Below, piece by piece: positions 43,401 through 52,799 of a DNA stretch of 64,000 nucleotides. The DNA comes from Trichomonas vaginalis G3 (lineage: Eukaryota > Parabasalia > Trichomonadida > Trichomonadidae): positions 28,659,896 through 28,723,895 of the forward strand of contig NC_067206.1 in assembly GCF_026262505.1 (NCBI RefSeq), given 5' to 3'. The notes beneath the pieces are model-generated. The model was not told the origin of the DNA, made no database searches, and saw nothing but the letters and a program-made list of their open reading frames with translations. Numbering within the stretch: the first letter of the stretch is position 1; the number at the start of each line of letters is the position of its first letter. The position numbers and the translations under genes are program-made.

Positions 43401-43680
43401 TGGAAACGAGCTTATTCCATATGGACAAGCTCTGTTTGAAGAGCTTGAACCGGAAACTCAGGAAAGAGTCATGCAAACAATACGCGAAGACTCAAATACA
43501 AACTATGACAAAATCTTTCTAGGATATAGGTTACCTGAGTTGGGCGACCAGAGCCCAAAGGCAAAAAGGACATGGGAAATTTACAACATACTAGGTGAAC
43601 ATGAGGCAAAGATGCAACAACTTGAAGCAGAGGGCAAGTTACCAAAAGCGACACCAAAGAAGAAGAGTAGAACAAAGTAA
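40471..43680 (+). CDS. Large Maverick protein with coiled coil and Gln/Pro repeats
   Basis: The product is 1069 residues and looks whole. The N-terminus is basic (MPRKLRKNIRKRKG). Residues 80-380 are coiled coil. Residues 420-465 hold tandem PTVQNTAPQ-type repeats. A long, mostly helical and acidic C-terminal half follows, ending in a basic tail (PKKKSRTK). I recognise no enzyme motif. Its size and position before the capsid-like region suggest a structural or scaffold role in the particle, but this is inference. Large open frames of this kind are found in trichomonad Mavericks. Confidence 0.6.
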   Translation: MPRKLRKNIRKRKGALKHPIVKLTPQQQLQQQIMNDPTMLQQMSSNPMLLNRVIGAQSGGLRAALLAKMAGYGGAADGTAYNPQSQMNLSSLKNQITDVKKSNIDIQKQISENEKKLEYDRHTKKLNELNVEKKKKEEQLKELSTEEYAKKVSEKAAEVAKMEQDVINLKNHTTQYKVLKDEEIKQKALKTYMDSDEYKKEVEANVKAEKLLQLQNQTVQYENLAQESKNNDAAMQKAMKSAEYIKANNDWLDAQANAKAAQLIGSIRTKIQADEDSSNEALMNADFKNAFEALHSKVKLVNDFSSGKKLKSEGFDNELREVAQNMTKITDAATRQAVQSAYDAVRATVVESQEKELQQTKTDLVNAFLKTKSQVGHYAADGTYVPAGGTYIPPNPPREAPAPGLPKTFTSSHGHRHRHAPKPTQQPTQQPTVQNTAPQPTVQNTAPQPTVQNPAQQPTVQNPAQQQPQTEQGHKRSREQGNQEFLKMLKENYGYPDTLDFSDRYKEAIRKFKEGNTDPNLFSFMVQHQMGYNFKPGKYKLAKGYDLIAYHPNDMNEFTPRYLVSELNDNSTLFMKRVKNRDGTKEERFMSPDDLDRELFKNGLGIYEMPADEVQETPQEEVQIQPDMEEIVQQQQLEEPEGNEQVPPLETNFTELDEDLEQPKNLDPQQVYAENMESFQESKKNSADIVEEYRKMFADIQKTPTSDENIQHRMEVLKENVRKYNNPFYLRAYNVQSLDELGENKRLNFNKTYRNETLFKVHSEPSQYGNKPTFVSADDGTTMRWGHKANPDRWFINLQPQFQEVVDAMEVNGEPDVAGIFSAALMPLKDMKDADILDQYEMNMADGNITPDVLEHLSQRTTQNHRDGIFGEEFRKKVREREGREPIVHDLANESLQNVIKTYFADNEPRRDEYLRKLKWTVPNEMLVLKNMFLDKIKPTTEINDARLKHWVKAFPFTKDIVGNMERKPEWLQKHIFGNELIPYGQALFEELEPETQERVMQTIREDSNTNYDKIFLGYRLPELGDQSPKAKRTWEIYNILGEHEAKMQQLEAEGKLPKATPKKKSRTK

Positions 43681-43747
43681 AGCTTGGTCCGAGTGGGTTC
43701 TATTATGATATATAAATCCAACTATTCTATATTTTTACCCATATGAA

Positions 43748-45359
43748 ATGTACGCCGCTCAGAATATAACGCCAACAGTTTTGGATTGCCATGAACGGAA
43801 ATGTTTTCCGAATGGTATAACGAATGCGACAATGCCATTAGAAGGTCAGAAAATAGTTCCTGGAACTTACGAATATACAACTGCTGTTTCTTATGGAAAC
43901 GTAGGTGAGTTTGGAGAAGGTTCTTCAACAACAGTAGATATTGCTTGCGACAGGTTTCATATTATTTCTATTGACAACTCATTCTTATACGTGGAACAAG
44001 ACATTGAAATAAAACCTTCTGCCAAGTTGTCTGACAAGAAAGGTTGCAATGGAATTTTCTATGTCGGATACCAATATGCTCCAGAAGTTTTCATGGGATA
44101 TAAGATATATTCTAACTCTGACTTAGTTCAAACCAGTAACATGGGCCAAACTATGAATGGTTCGCTTTGAGAAACTCAGTACAACCACAAGCTAGAGAAC
44201 AAACAGACCAGTATGCCACCATTGAGAAAATAAGAAGACTTGACCCTAACGTTCCAGGAGTTTATGTTAACCTTTCTGGTTCAGATGGAACTGCTGCCAC
44301 TAAAAGTAAAACTGAAACTTAGAGTTCCTTTGTCATCTTTCCTCATCTTAGGTTTTTAAGATACTTGCCAAACTGGGCAGGAAAAATTTCTATCGAACTT
44401 ACTCCAAGCAAAAATAACTTAGTCATTGCACCAACACAAGACCCATTCACTCTTACAGACGTAATGGGAACAAATAAAACGTCATTCGCCGACTTTTGCA
44501 AAGACAAAGTTGACTTAGACTTTGGTTTCTCAAACTTCAACAATGAAGTAAACTATTATTTCAATGCTGCTGGAACTGCTTGGGACCCAGTTAAGTTCAC
44601 ATGCGAAAAATTGAATGCAGAGAGATAGAAAGCAGACTTGCAGTCTATATGTTGGACCCAGATATTTCAAATGCTTTAGCTGCCAAATATATTGCAGTTC
44701 CACTTATGTTCCCTATACACCAAATATCTGTCAAAGACTTTGCAGGTGAAGTTGGAAACCAAAGTGCTGACCCAGGTGCAAGAACAGATATTGCTTTAAC
44801 AACTGCAATGAAACATGCAGATACTATGTTTGTACTGTTCAGACGAACTATAAATGACTATTCTTGTTTCTACAACCCGGTATTAAATATCATATAAACA
44901 TAGATGGCAAATATTATCCAAGAGAAGAATATTCTACAGTTGAGGATATGAGGTCATACAACTTGACATTAGATGCTATGAACTTTAACAACAACTTCAC
45001 AACAACCATTAACCCTGAAATGCAAAGTTCTATTATGCCATATGTGAAAGTATGGACTCATACAGGAGGTCAAAAAACTCAATATACAAATGGAGACCGT
45101 TCAAACTTTTGGCTTGGCATTCCATTTGCTGACTCAGAAGACTTTATGGGTGGTATTTTCAACTGTTGGTACTGTACAAATACAATATACTGGTGACAGA
45201 GACGGTCCAGATGAACTGAGAGCAAAGAAGTTTACAAAACCAATAGCACTTTTCACGGAAGATGCTCTTTTGAAGATTCGTTCGATGAAACCTGCTGGGG
45301 CTCCTCAGATTGGCATAACGACAGCTTCCATCGAGCAGATTTTGGCAGCAGGTCAGTAA
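43748..45359 (+). pseudogene. Capsid-like region of the Maverick, broken
   Basis: About 1.6 kb of coding-like sequence spread over more than one frame, with beta-rich segments typical of a double-jelly-roll major capsid protein. It has the length and the position, among other structural genes, expected of the Polinton major capsid. No single signature proves this. It looks broken, with about four breaks, and is treated as a fossil. Confidence 0.5.
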
Positions 45360-45689
45360 GTTGTTCTTGAACTGACTTCTCTCCGTCAAATATTGACAGT
45401 ACGCCAGTTTTGACATAATATTGTAAGATAAACTTACCTTTAGAAATATCTGTAAGTTTTGTGTTATATTTTTGTCAACGTCAAGAACTTTCACTATTTC
45501 AGTTATACCAACTTTCTTTGCTTTATGGAAATATTTTGGTTCAGCAAATATTGCTATTCTATAACATTTACCATTGTTTGTATAAAGAACTATTCTGTCA
45601 ATGTATTTGTATTGTTTGTGTGTGTAAACTTTGTTCTGCTTCAATTCGAAGAGATACTCGAATACGTCCATCTTTTTATTCTAAGTAAA

Positions 45690-46272
45690 ATGTCATTTCC
45701 GAAAAATAGAAGCGTGAGTGTTTCAAAAGGTTTAATGGCGGTGGCAGATGTGAAGTTAAATTCACCAACTCAAACAAAACAGTCAAAGTGTTGTTGTCAA
45801 TGTCAAAGACAGAGATGTTGAAGTGGGGAAACCATACGAAGACGAAGATGGTATAACAATTGTTCCTGTAAAAGAACAACCAACATATCCTGAAGTTAGC
45901 AGAGACTTAAGTTCTGTTGCAGATATTCGAAACGACTACCAACAACTGAAAGACAAACTTCAAACTCAGGAGAAGATTTGTCAAGCTTTAAGTATAATGT
46001 TAAACTTGGTCGAACACAACCCTGTAAAAGTGAACTCATATGTCATTGCACCTCATGAAGTCTTGAAAGAACTATTGAAACTTTTGACAGAGGCAGACGA
46101 TATAAACATCAAAGAAATAGAACCCGACATTAGTTGCTGTGGTGTTTCATATAATGTCATTGACAAGATATACGTTATGAAAGGAGGTGAAACGTTGAAC
46201 TTAAAGTATAGTTTCCCAGACGTCATAAAAATATTTGACGACCACAACATTTCATTAAAATTTATTTGCTAA
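45690..46272 (+). CDS. Small Maverick protein block, unknown
   Basis: Short coding frames. A Cys-rich stretch (CCCQCQRQRC) lies at the beginning of the block, followed by a protein with a short coil (YQQLKDKLQTQEKICQAL) and beta-like end. No family recognised. The block appears broken about once. It sits between the capsid-like region and two further small genes on the same strand. Confidence 0.35.
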
Positions 46273-46278
46273 GTAAAA

Positions 46279-46509
46279 ATGTCAAAACTTCTTGAAAGAT
46301 GTTTGAAGAAAAATAATATAGACTTTATTTCATGTAAAGGACTTTACACACTTTTGAACGATATGAAAGACCCTGTTTTGTTTGTTCGTGTAGACAAAGG
46401 AAAGTTCTATGTCTTTACAAAATATTTGAACTTCTTAGACAGAGAACTTCAAGAAACGCCATGTGAAAGTTTAGATGAAGTTCTTCTCCACTTTCAGAAA
46501 AACTTTTAA
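46279..46509 (+). CDS. Small Maverick protein, 76 residues
   Basis: A short alpha/beta-like protein starting seven bases after the previous gene (MSKLLERCLKKNNIDFISCK). No motif recognised. Its close spacing on both sides suggests it is co-expressed with its neighbours. Confidence 0.4.
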   Translation: MSKLLERCLKKNNIDFISCKGLYTLLNDMKDPVLFVRVDKGKFYVFTKYLNFLDRELQETPCESLDEVLLHFQKNF

Positions 46510-46519
46510 ATATATATAA

Positions 46520-47317
46520 ATGGCAGAAGATATAATGGTTTATACTATTACGACTAAAAACCCTGAGTCATATAATTCTATAACAACAAACTTACAAAGT
46601 CCTCAAGGACGGTATTGTAAACTAACTTTAAACACAATGACGACTAAAGCCTGTTTTGCTCTTTTGACACCAGAAGACTTTATTGTTGTGAATGGTAAAA
46701 AATATTCCTTTGAAGATACTTACTCAGATATACCACCAACAGGTTTTGTTGACTTATTTAATACTTTAAGGACGGGTGTAACATGTGCTGCAACTAGAGC
46801 AGGTTTCATTATGTTTGGATGTCCGACTGAGTTTACTATAAACAATATGAGCTATAATACAAAACTTATTTCTGGTTTTTACTACCAACAGTTTCCTATA
46901 ACAGGAAAAGGTGTCATACAAGGAATGTCTATTCCATTGACATTAAGCACACCAATCTTATATATTGTTTCAAACTTAGGTTCAAAGTGTTATTCGAATG
47001 TCGACAGAAACTATTATGACCAAAAGATACTTATGCGTATAAACAATACTTTCTCTGCTGGTTTGCCTATTGTTCATTCGAATGCAGAATTTTCAACCTT
47101 AGTGAACTCAAACACTTTGGCAAGTATAACGTTGACATTAGTTGACGCAAACTTTGTTCCTGTAAAACTTTTATGTCCTATGTATTTGTCAATGACGGCA
47201 GAAAGTTTCGAATTGGAAGATGCAACTGGTGAAAGTATTGTATTACAAGAACAACTTCAACAACAAATAGCTCAAGAACAACAAATGCAACAAATGGAAC
47301 AACAAAGTCAAGAATAA
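46520..47317 (+). CDS. Maverick beta-rich structural candidate (minor capsid?)
   Basis: The product is 265 residues and looks whole. The sequence alternates short beta-like strands and Asn/Thr/Ser loops throughout, near the end LASITLTLVDANFVPVKLLC, then PMYLSMTAE, and finishes in a Gln-rich tail (QEQLQQQIAQEQQMQQMEQQ). Such an all-beta protein beside the capsid-like region could be the single-jelly-roll penton protein or another shell protein. There is no enzyme signature. A Polinton needs a second, smaller jelly-roll protein, and this and the family at 62177-63025 are the two candidates. Confidence 0.5.
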   Translation: MAEDIMVYTITTKNPESYNSITTNLQSPQGRYCKLTLNTMTTKACFALLTPEDFIVVNGKKYSFEDTYSDIPPTGFVDLFNTLRTGVTCAATRAGFIMFGCPTEFTINNMSYNTKLISGFYYQQFPITGKGVIQGMSIPLTLSTPILYIVSNLGSKCYSNVDRNYYDQKILMRINNTFSAGLPIVHSNAEFSTLVNSNTLASITLTLVDANFVPVKLLCPMYLSMTAESFELEDATGESIVLQEQLQQQIAQEQQMQQMEQQSQE

Positions 47318-47345
47318 AAAAAATATTTTTTTTATTTTTATAAAA

Positions 47346-48581
47346 ATGTACAGAATAGATGTTTCAGATTTTTATGACTTCCAAGCATTCAGAAATATGT
47401 GTCCATTTCGAGACTATAACAAAGCAGTCGAGAATTTGAAACGTTTAGTCATTTATGTTGACTCTGCCCCAGAATGTTATGTCATGAAAGAATGGGATGT
47501 TGTCTTTAACAAACCAAGAGCAACAATAGTTTCAGAACAAGAATGTAGACAGAAACTTAAGAAAATAAAAGTCGTACAAGTTGGCATGAAGATGTTAGAT
47601 GCTTGGGATATCTTATTGTCAAAGTTAGAAGATTTTTCAGTTCGAGGTATAAAGTTCTATACACCTTCTCCAAACTTCTATTCTATCTTCACTGGATATA
47701 AATACGAACAAGTAGAATGGAAAGAAAATATTATAGAAGCTTGGTTAGACCATGTCAAAGAAATTATATGCAATGGAAACGAAAAGGTTTATGAGTATAT
47801 CTTATGTTGGTTTGCAAACATCTTACAACATCCAAGTGCTAAAAATGAAACTGCTCTCATTATAATTGGAAAACAAGGAACAGGTAAGAACACATTCTTT
47901 ACAGATATTTTGTGCAAACTGTTAGAGGGCTATTCGAACCCTAATATGACAAACTTAGAAAACATCTGCGGTAAATTTAACTCCTCAATAGAGAATATGA
48001 AACTTATAGTTTGCAATGAACTTCAAAGTATAGATACAACAAAAGTTTTGAACTCAGATGCTTTGAAGAGTCTTATAACAGACAAAGTTGGTGTTGTTGA
48101 AAGAAAGTATAAAGACTCAAGAGTTTGTGAAAATGTTGCAAACTTCATTATGGTTTCAAACAATGCTGTTCCGATGAAGTTAGAAAGTTCTGACAGAAGA
48201 TATGTAGTTGTCAGAACGTCAGAAGCTCATATGCAAGATACAGAATATTTTGACGACTTAGCAGAAACTTTGACATCTGACTTTTACAACCACTTGTTCT
48301 CATATTTCATGACATTAGATATTTCTAAGTTCAATCCAAGACAAATTCCACATACCGAAGAGAGACAAACATTGTTAGAAGCAAACAAGAGTGTATATGA
48401 ACTGTTCATAGATGAAACTGACTTTGTGTCATTAGATGAAAGGTCATTGTACGATTCGTATAAACAATATTGTCAAGAATATGGTTATATGACAGCGTCT
48501 AAACGAACATTCTTGGCAAATGTCAAAAGTCTTTTAGACGTACAGAATGGTGTATATACAAAGAAAAATTTTTATGAGTAA
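47346..48581 (+). CDS. SF3-type helicase (D5-like primase-helicase C-terminal domain)
   Basis: The product is 411 residues and looks whole. The Walker A motif is IIIGKQGTGKNTFFTD near residue 180. A Walker B-like KLIVCNELQS lies near residue 222, a C-motif-like ANFIMVSNN near residue 270, and ESSDRRYVVVRTSE follows. This order is that of superfamily 3 helicases of the poxvirus D5 and virophage type, which unwind DNA during viral-type replication. No primase domain is visible in the first 150 residues, so it may be helicase only. It is preceded by an A/T-rich leader like that of its neighbours. Confidence 0.8.
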   Translation: MYRIDVSDFYDFQAFRNMCPFRDYNKAVENLKRLVIYVDSAPECYVMKEWDVVFNKPRATIVSEQECRQKLKKIKVVQVGMKMLDAWDILLSKLEDFSVRGIKFYTPSPNFYSIFTGYKYEQVEWKENIIEAWLDHVKEIICNGNEKVYEYILCWFANILQHPSAKNETALIIIGKQGTGKNTFFTDILCKLLEGYSNPNMTNLENICGKFNSSIENMKLIVCNELQSIDTTKVLNSDALKSLITDKVGVVERKYKDSRVCENVANFIMVSNNAVPMKLESSDRRYVVVRTSEAHMQDTEYFDDLAETLTSDFYNHLFSYFMTLDISKFNPRQIPHTEERQTLLEANKSVYELFIDETDFVSLDERSLYDSYKQYCQEYGYMTASKRTFLANVKSLLDVQNGVYTKKNFYE

Positions 48582-48616
48582 ATTTAAAAAAAATATTTTT
48601 TTATCCGATAGAAAAG

Positions 48617-49036
48617 ATGGCAAAATTCATCTCAGTAAACAAGTACATGTCAGGACTTAAAGAAGAACTAGACCCATTCACATATTTGAATGTTTACTTC
48701 TACCATTTTGAAAAGTCTTCATTCAGCAAAGTTTGGAACATCGAACCAGTTAAGTTTGCTATTGTGACTAAAAATGGTGCGAAATTTGAAGACTTAGACA
48801 TAGAAGGTTTGTTAGCAGTCAAAGAAAATTTTGACAGAAGGTTCTCAAACCTTAAAGAAGGCAAAGCATACAAACTTGTTATACCTTATGAACCAAAGAA
48901 AGCAGACGACTATGAATATTATGAGTCTAAGATAGTTGAAGTTCAAGGTAAATTGGGTAAAAAGATTTTAGAGTCTAAGCCAGTGTTTACTCCTAAAGAG
49001 GAAGAGAACATTGACATTGACCCAGAAATGTTCTAA
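48617..49036 (+). CDS. Small Maverick protein, 139 residues, unknown
   Basis: It lies 35 bases after the helicase gene. Residues 30-110 are alpha/beta-like (YFYHFEKSSFSKVWNIEPVK), and it ends in an acidic tail (EEENIDIDPEMF). The size and acidic end could suit a single-stranded DNA-binding protein, but no OB-fold signature is certain. The adjacent replication gene supports a replication role weakly. Confidence 0.45.
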   Translation: MAKFISVNKYMSGLKEELDPFTYLNVYFYHFEKSSFSKVWNIEPVKFAIVTKNGAKFEDLDIEGLLAVKENFDRRFSNLKEGKAYKLVIPYEPKKADDYEYYESKIVEVQGKLGKKILESKPVFTPKEEENIDIDPEMF

Positions 49037-49052
49037 AAATAAAATTTTATTT

Positions 49053-49531
49053 TTACATGTCAAATTTCTTTTTCTCTGGAACTGGTTCAGGTTCTTTCTT
49101 CTCTTCTTCTACTTTCTTTTCTTTCTTCTCTTCTACTTTCTTTTCTTTCTTTTCTCTCTTCTTCTTCTTCTCTGGTGGAGTTATGTCAAATTTGGCGCAA
49201 CCATATTTATGTAAAAGTTCTTTGTCCTTTAATAGCTCATCTATTCTGTTTTTTATTTCATCTTCAAGAACAGCGCATGTGTCTTCTTTGCATTCTAAGA
49301 AGTTTTGTTGGACTTCATCTCTCCAAGAGGCGTCATCTCTGTCAAAAGTCTGTCATTGACAAATTTTAAGACTGCTCTGCTTAATGTTTTATGGTTCTTG
49401 TCATATTCCCAGAAACAGAACTTTAGAACAAATTCACCTTTCTTGTTTACACTATGTAAGATTTTATGGTCGACAGATGTTTTGCTGTCAAAAAGTTTGT
49501 CTCGAATATAGATAGCGAAATCGCTAGACAT
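49053..49531 (-). pseudogene. Small Maverick gene with Lys/Glu-rich tail, broken
   Basis: Coding-like sequence on the minus strand with a helical middle and a low-complexity tail of Lys, Glu and Pro near the end. No family recognised. It appears broken about once. It overlaps the start region of the ATPase gene on the opposite strand. Confidence 0.4.
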
Positions 49532-49567
49532 TTTCTAAAAGATAAAAATTTTAATTTTTCTAAAAAT

Positions 49568-50443
49568 ATGTTAGAAAAAAAGTTTGCTGACATTGACAAG
49601 AAATTTGAGAATGTTTTAAATAAGAACAAGAGGAAGTTAGAAAATGCTCAGATAAAACCCATACATGACAAGTTCTTATTTGCTCAGAATGGTATAACAG
49701 GTCTAATTGCACCACCTGGGTCGGGTAAGACTTTCACTTATCTTAAAATGGCTGCACAACAACAAGAACTAGATGAGAAGAACCCATTCTATGAGTTAGT
49801 TGTTATTTGTAGTACTTCTGGTCAATTTGACCAAACCGTCAATTCGTTCAAAGATATTATAAAGAAGTCTAAGTTAGTATGTATAAAGGATACTGAGTTG
49901 TTAGATTGGATAAAGAAGTACCAAAGAAGAGTTTTGAAGTATAATGCTATAAATGAGTATATAAATTCTAAGTTCAAAGACCCAAATGAGGAAATGCAGA
50001 GAATATTAGAGAAGAAACACTTCAGAAACAAACAGAAAGAGATAGAATACATTTCGAAGAAATTGCAATCTTACGATTGGAAGACTTACCCTCATAGATG
50101 TCTTCTTATCTTAGATGATTTCGCCTCTCATCCTTTGTTAAAGAATAGAGAACAAGATATGTGTCGAATTCTTAAGAAACTTAGGCACTTTAACATCTCA
50201 GTTGTCATTTGTGTACAGACAGCAAAGAGTTTAAGTAAGGATGTAAAGAGAATACTTACTGACATTATACTTTTCCCCGGATTGTCCGAAGACGATTTCA
50301 TGGAACTTATGAAAGAGTCCATGGCAGGTAAGTTTGACAGACATGAACTATGGGAGAAGTACAAAGTCATACAAGACCCTCATACTTCTTTCAGAATTCA
50401 TATCTACGCAAACAAAGTTCAAATTGTAAAAAGTCAAGCTTGA
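49568..50443 (+). CDS. FtsK/HerA-type packaging ATPase of the Maverick
   Basis: I take the ATG at 49568. The product is about 291 residues and looks whole. The Walker A motif is GLIAPPGSGKTFTY near residue 50. A Walker B-like stretch, RCLLILDDFASHP, follows near residue 180, and then a sensor-like NISVVICVQTAKSL. This A32/FtsK-HerA pattern is the Polinton and large-DNA-virus ATPase that pumps DNA into capsids. Its presence with capsid-like genes supports a particle-forming ancestry. The final codons (SQA) lie in a short sequence repeated at 50930. Confidence 0.8.
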   Translation: MLEKKFADIDKKFENVLNKNKRKLENAQIKPIHDKFLFAQNGITGLIAPPGSGKTFTYLKMAAQQQELDEKNPFYELVVICSTSGQFDQTVNSFKDIIKKSKLVCIKDTELLDWIKKYQRRVLKYNAINEYINSKFKDPNEEMQRILEKKHFRNKQKEIEYISKKLQSYDWKTYPHRCLLILDDFASHPLLKNREQDMCRILKKLRHFNISVVICVQTAKSLSKDVKRILTDIILFPGLSEDDFMELMKESMAGKFDRHELWEKYKVIQDPHTSFRIHIYANKVQIVKSQA

Positions 50444-50946
50444 AAAATGTAAGTGTTTAGTCTTAGTAAGTCTGTTGTGGTGCTGGGGCTGTCGGTTCTT
50501 CTGGCTTTGGAAGGCATTCAGGAAGAGGAACGTCAGTCATCCGTTTGTGTCCTGTCGGAAGGAAGAACTTTTCCTGTTGGAAGGAAGAACTTTTCCTGTT
50601 GGAAGGAAAATTTTTTTCCTGTCGGATGGAAAAATTTTTCCTGTCGGATGGAAAATTTTTTTCTGAAGTTCGACCAAAAAGTTCTCAATTTTCGAAAATT
50701 TGAATGGTTTACGGACGGACAACTGGAAAATTTTTTCTTGTCGGATGGAAAATTTTTTCTTGTTGGAAGGAAGAACTTTTTCTTGTCGGATGGAAAATTT
50801 TTTCTTGTTGGAAGGAAGAACTTTTTCCAGTTGTCGGGAAAAACTTTTTCTGTCGGAAGGAAGGACTCGGAATGCCAGAAGGATTTGACAAGCCAATTTA
50901 CCATCTAGAGCTACCTGAGCCATCTGAAGTCAAGCTTGAAAAATAA
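50432..50946. repeat. Minisatellite-like insertion flanked by a 16-bp direct repeat
   Basis: GTCAAGCTTGAAAAAT occurs at about 50432 and again at about 50930. Between them is a mosaic of GGAAGAACTTTT, CTGTCGGA and TGGAAAATTTTT units, each partly self-complementary. Open frames across it are repeat translations, not a gene. A tail near 50870-50946 (MPEGFDKPIYHLELPEPSEV) may be the end of a displaced gene. Confidence 0.7.
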
Positions 50947-50955
50947 AGAGTTCAT

Positions 50956-51783
50956 TTACTCTGCTTGTTTGAAGTTGTCAAAATACTCTGTTATTTTTTC
51001 CTTTAACAATGGCAAATCTTCTTTGAAGGTAAGTATTGTACAACCTTTCATATCATAGTGTGTTTGAGGTAACGTATCTTGAACTATTTGTTTCACATCT
51101 TCATTCGGTGTCATTGAAATCGGTAAGTTTTCGCGATAGAACCAATTTCTGTCAGATTTGTAAATCTTAGCAAGGTCGTAAAAGCTTTTGTTGTTTCTTC
51201 TGACTAAATGCAACATAACCATATCTTTATCTTCTTCATTTTCCATCTCTTCAGTATAAATCATATACTTATAGTTCTTTTCCTTTCCTTTTGGTACCGA
51301 ACGTGGTATTCTTTTCTGAATGCTTTTGTCTTTTGCTTCAATGACTTCATTTTTTGCTTGAAGTTTCTTTTCCATCTCTTCACGTTCTTGTCTATGAATT
51401 TCATCTAACATCATGAAAATATAACAAGCGTAACGAGGTGAAGCCCACATTGCAACAGCATTTACAAGAAGTCTATGTACATAATATCCTTTCAAACAAG
51501 GAGCCAAATTCTTGCGATTTTCATACGGAATCTCATTCCTCGGTTTTCCGAGGGAAGCAAACATATGAGGAAATTCTTCTAAAAGTTCTTTTGTCTGTTG
51601 GTTTTCAAACCAATGATATGCTTGCTTTGTAGAACGAAGAGCATTCAAAATACTTTGCATTTGGTACATATCGTCTTTGACCGAACGAATGAGACGGAGT
51701 TGTTTGTTAAACTGTATGTACTCATATTCTTCATTTATAGCTTCATGGACTATAACTGTTGTTGTGTTCTCTGTTGTTGACAT
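50956..51783 (-). CDS. KilA-N-type DNA-binding protein with viral C-terminal domain
   Basis: The ATG at 51783 (MSTTENTTTVIVHEAINEEY) follows a conserved leader. The KilA-N-like region ends with YVHRLLVNAVAMWASPRYAC, the family's hallmark. A coiled linker (REEMEKKLQAKNEVIEAKDK) follows, then a DUF3627-like C-terminal domain (KYMIYTEEMENEEDKDMVML, ending YDMKGCTILTFKEDLPLLKE). Proteins of this design occur in poxviruses, iridoviruses and Mavericks and probably regulate genes or DNA. It looks whole. Confidence 0.7.
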   Translation of the reverse strand: MSTTENTTTVIVHEAINEEYEYIQFNKQLRLIRSVKDDMYQMQSILNALRSTKQAYHWFENQQTKELLEEFPHMFASLGKPRNEIPYENRKNLAPCLKGYYVHRLLVNAVAMWASPRYACYIFMMLDEIHRQEREEMEKKLQAKNEVIEAKDKSIQKRIPRSVPKGKEKNYKYMIYTEEMENEEDKDMVMLHLVRRNNKSFYDLAKIYKSDRNWFYRENLPISMTPNEDVKQIVQDTLPQTHYDMKGCTILTFKEDLPLLKEKITEYFDNFKQAE

Positions 51784-51822
51784 ATCTGTCCTTACATACA
51801 AAATAAAAAAATAAATAAAAAT

Positions 51823-51838
51823 AAAACTAACTTTATTT
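51823..51838 (-). promoter_or_regulatory. Shared leader motif AAATAAAGTTAGTTTT (one of four)
   Basis: The same 16 bases occur upstream of four minus-strand genes at 51823-51838, 52526-52541, 54146-54161 and 55081-55096. Three are followed by TTTTGTATGTAAG and then ATG. This looks like a common promoter for a co-regulated gene set within the element. Confidence 0.65.
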
Positions 51839-51871
51839 TCTGACTTTCACAAAAGACCAAAAATAAACGCT

Positions 51872-52486
51872 TTACATGTATTTTTCAGCAACTTCGTCAA
51901 ATAATTTTATAGCTTTATCTATCTCATCTACTTCAAACGTTTCTTTACCTTTCGTGGGAGCACCATACATTTTCTCAAACTTTTCAAGTAGTTCTGTTTC
52001 AGCAGCTCTCATATCGTTAACGAACACAACCTTGACTCTATTGACTGTACTGTCATATCTTTGAGTTATATTATATGTTCTTCCTATCTTATATCTCTTT
52101 GTATTGAAGTCCTTCGGTTTCTGAACGATGTAAAGTAAGCCTTCACTGCAACGTTCCGTATCGAATGAACCATATGTTATGAAGTTATATCCAACAACTG
52201 GGTCTAACCATAACAAAACTATTGGTATAAGACTTTTGTCTATAAGATATGCTGTAGTTCCATAGAATCTTACCGATATCATAAGCTCAGGATTTCTTGT
52301 CAAAATTTTCTGACTAGAAGCAGTTCTAACCCAGTCGTGGGATGTTTTCTTTCCAAATGGAGATATAATGTCTGACAAAGAATATTTGTTGTATTTCTTT
52401 GAGTATCTTACGTTTAAATCACCAATTCTAACCAATTTAGTGTTATTGTCTATCTTTTTAACTGTTTCAAACTCAGTGTTTGTCAT
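51872..52486 (-). CDS. KilA-N-like plus GIY-YIG (T5orf172-like) protein
   Basis: The ATG at 52486 (MTNTEFETVKKIDNNTKLVR). The N-terminal 120 residues resemble a short KilA-N/MSV199 DNA-binding region. The C-terminal part contains GLLYIVQKP, YKIGRTYNITQRYDS, AAETELLEKFEKMYG and KGKETFEV, the order of the T5orf172/GIY-YIG nuclease-like domain. Such fusions occur in large DNA viruses. The role could be DNA nicking or regulation. It looks whole. The leader is shared with three neighbours. Confidence 0.7.
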   Translation of the reverse strand: MTNTEFETVKKIDNNTKLVRIGDLNVRYSKKYNKYSLSDIISPFGKKTSHDWVRTASSQKILTRNPELMISVRFYGTTAYLIDKSLIPIVLLWLDPVVGYNFITYGSFDTERCSEGLLYIVQKPKDFNTKRYKIGRTYNITQRYDSTVNRVKVVFVNDMRAAETELLEKFEKMYGAPTKGKETFEVDEIDKAIKLFDEVAEKYM

Positions 52487-52563
52487 TTCTGTTCTTACAT
52501 ACAAAATAAAAAAAATATTTTATAAAAAACTAACTTTATTTTTTCTGTCTTAAGGAAATTCAT

Positions 52564-52690
52564 GATTTTCATGAGTTTTAGGCGACCAGGATTTCTTACC
52601 TACTCGCTGTTCTTCGCTGTTCTTCACTGATTTTCATGAGTTTTAGGCGACCAGGATTTCTTACCTACTCGCTGTTCTTCATGATTTTCA
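52564..52690. repeat. Tandem duplication of about 60-70 bp
   Basis: ATTTTCATGAGTTTTAGGCG and the following bases to TACTCGCTGTTCTTC occur twice in a row, then a third, diverged partial copy. It lies in an intergenic space of element 2. Confidence 0.75.
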
Positions 52691-52799
52691 TAGAGTTTTG
52701 GCGAGTAAGATTTTCTATCTTGTATAAAAGATATGATTTCAGGGATTTTTTTGACGAAGTGCAAAAGTTCTCTTCGTAAAAAAATAACAGTTATATAAT

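Noticed and set aside
45459-45821. Cys/Phe/Val-rich open frames near 45.5 kb
   Set aside because: No domain content and unusual composition; probably opposite-strand or spacer noise between element genes.
50533-50923. Several overlapping open frames on both strands over the minisatellite
   Set aside because: They are translations of the repeat in different frames with no domain content.
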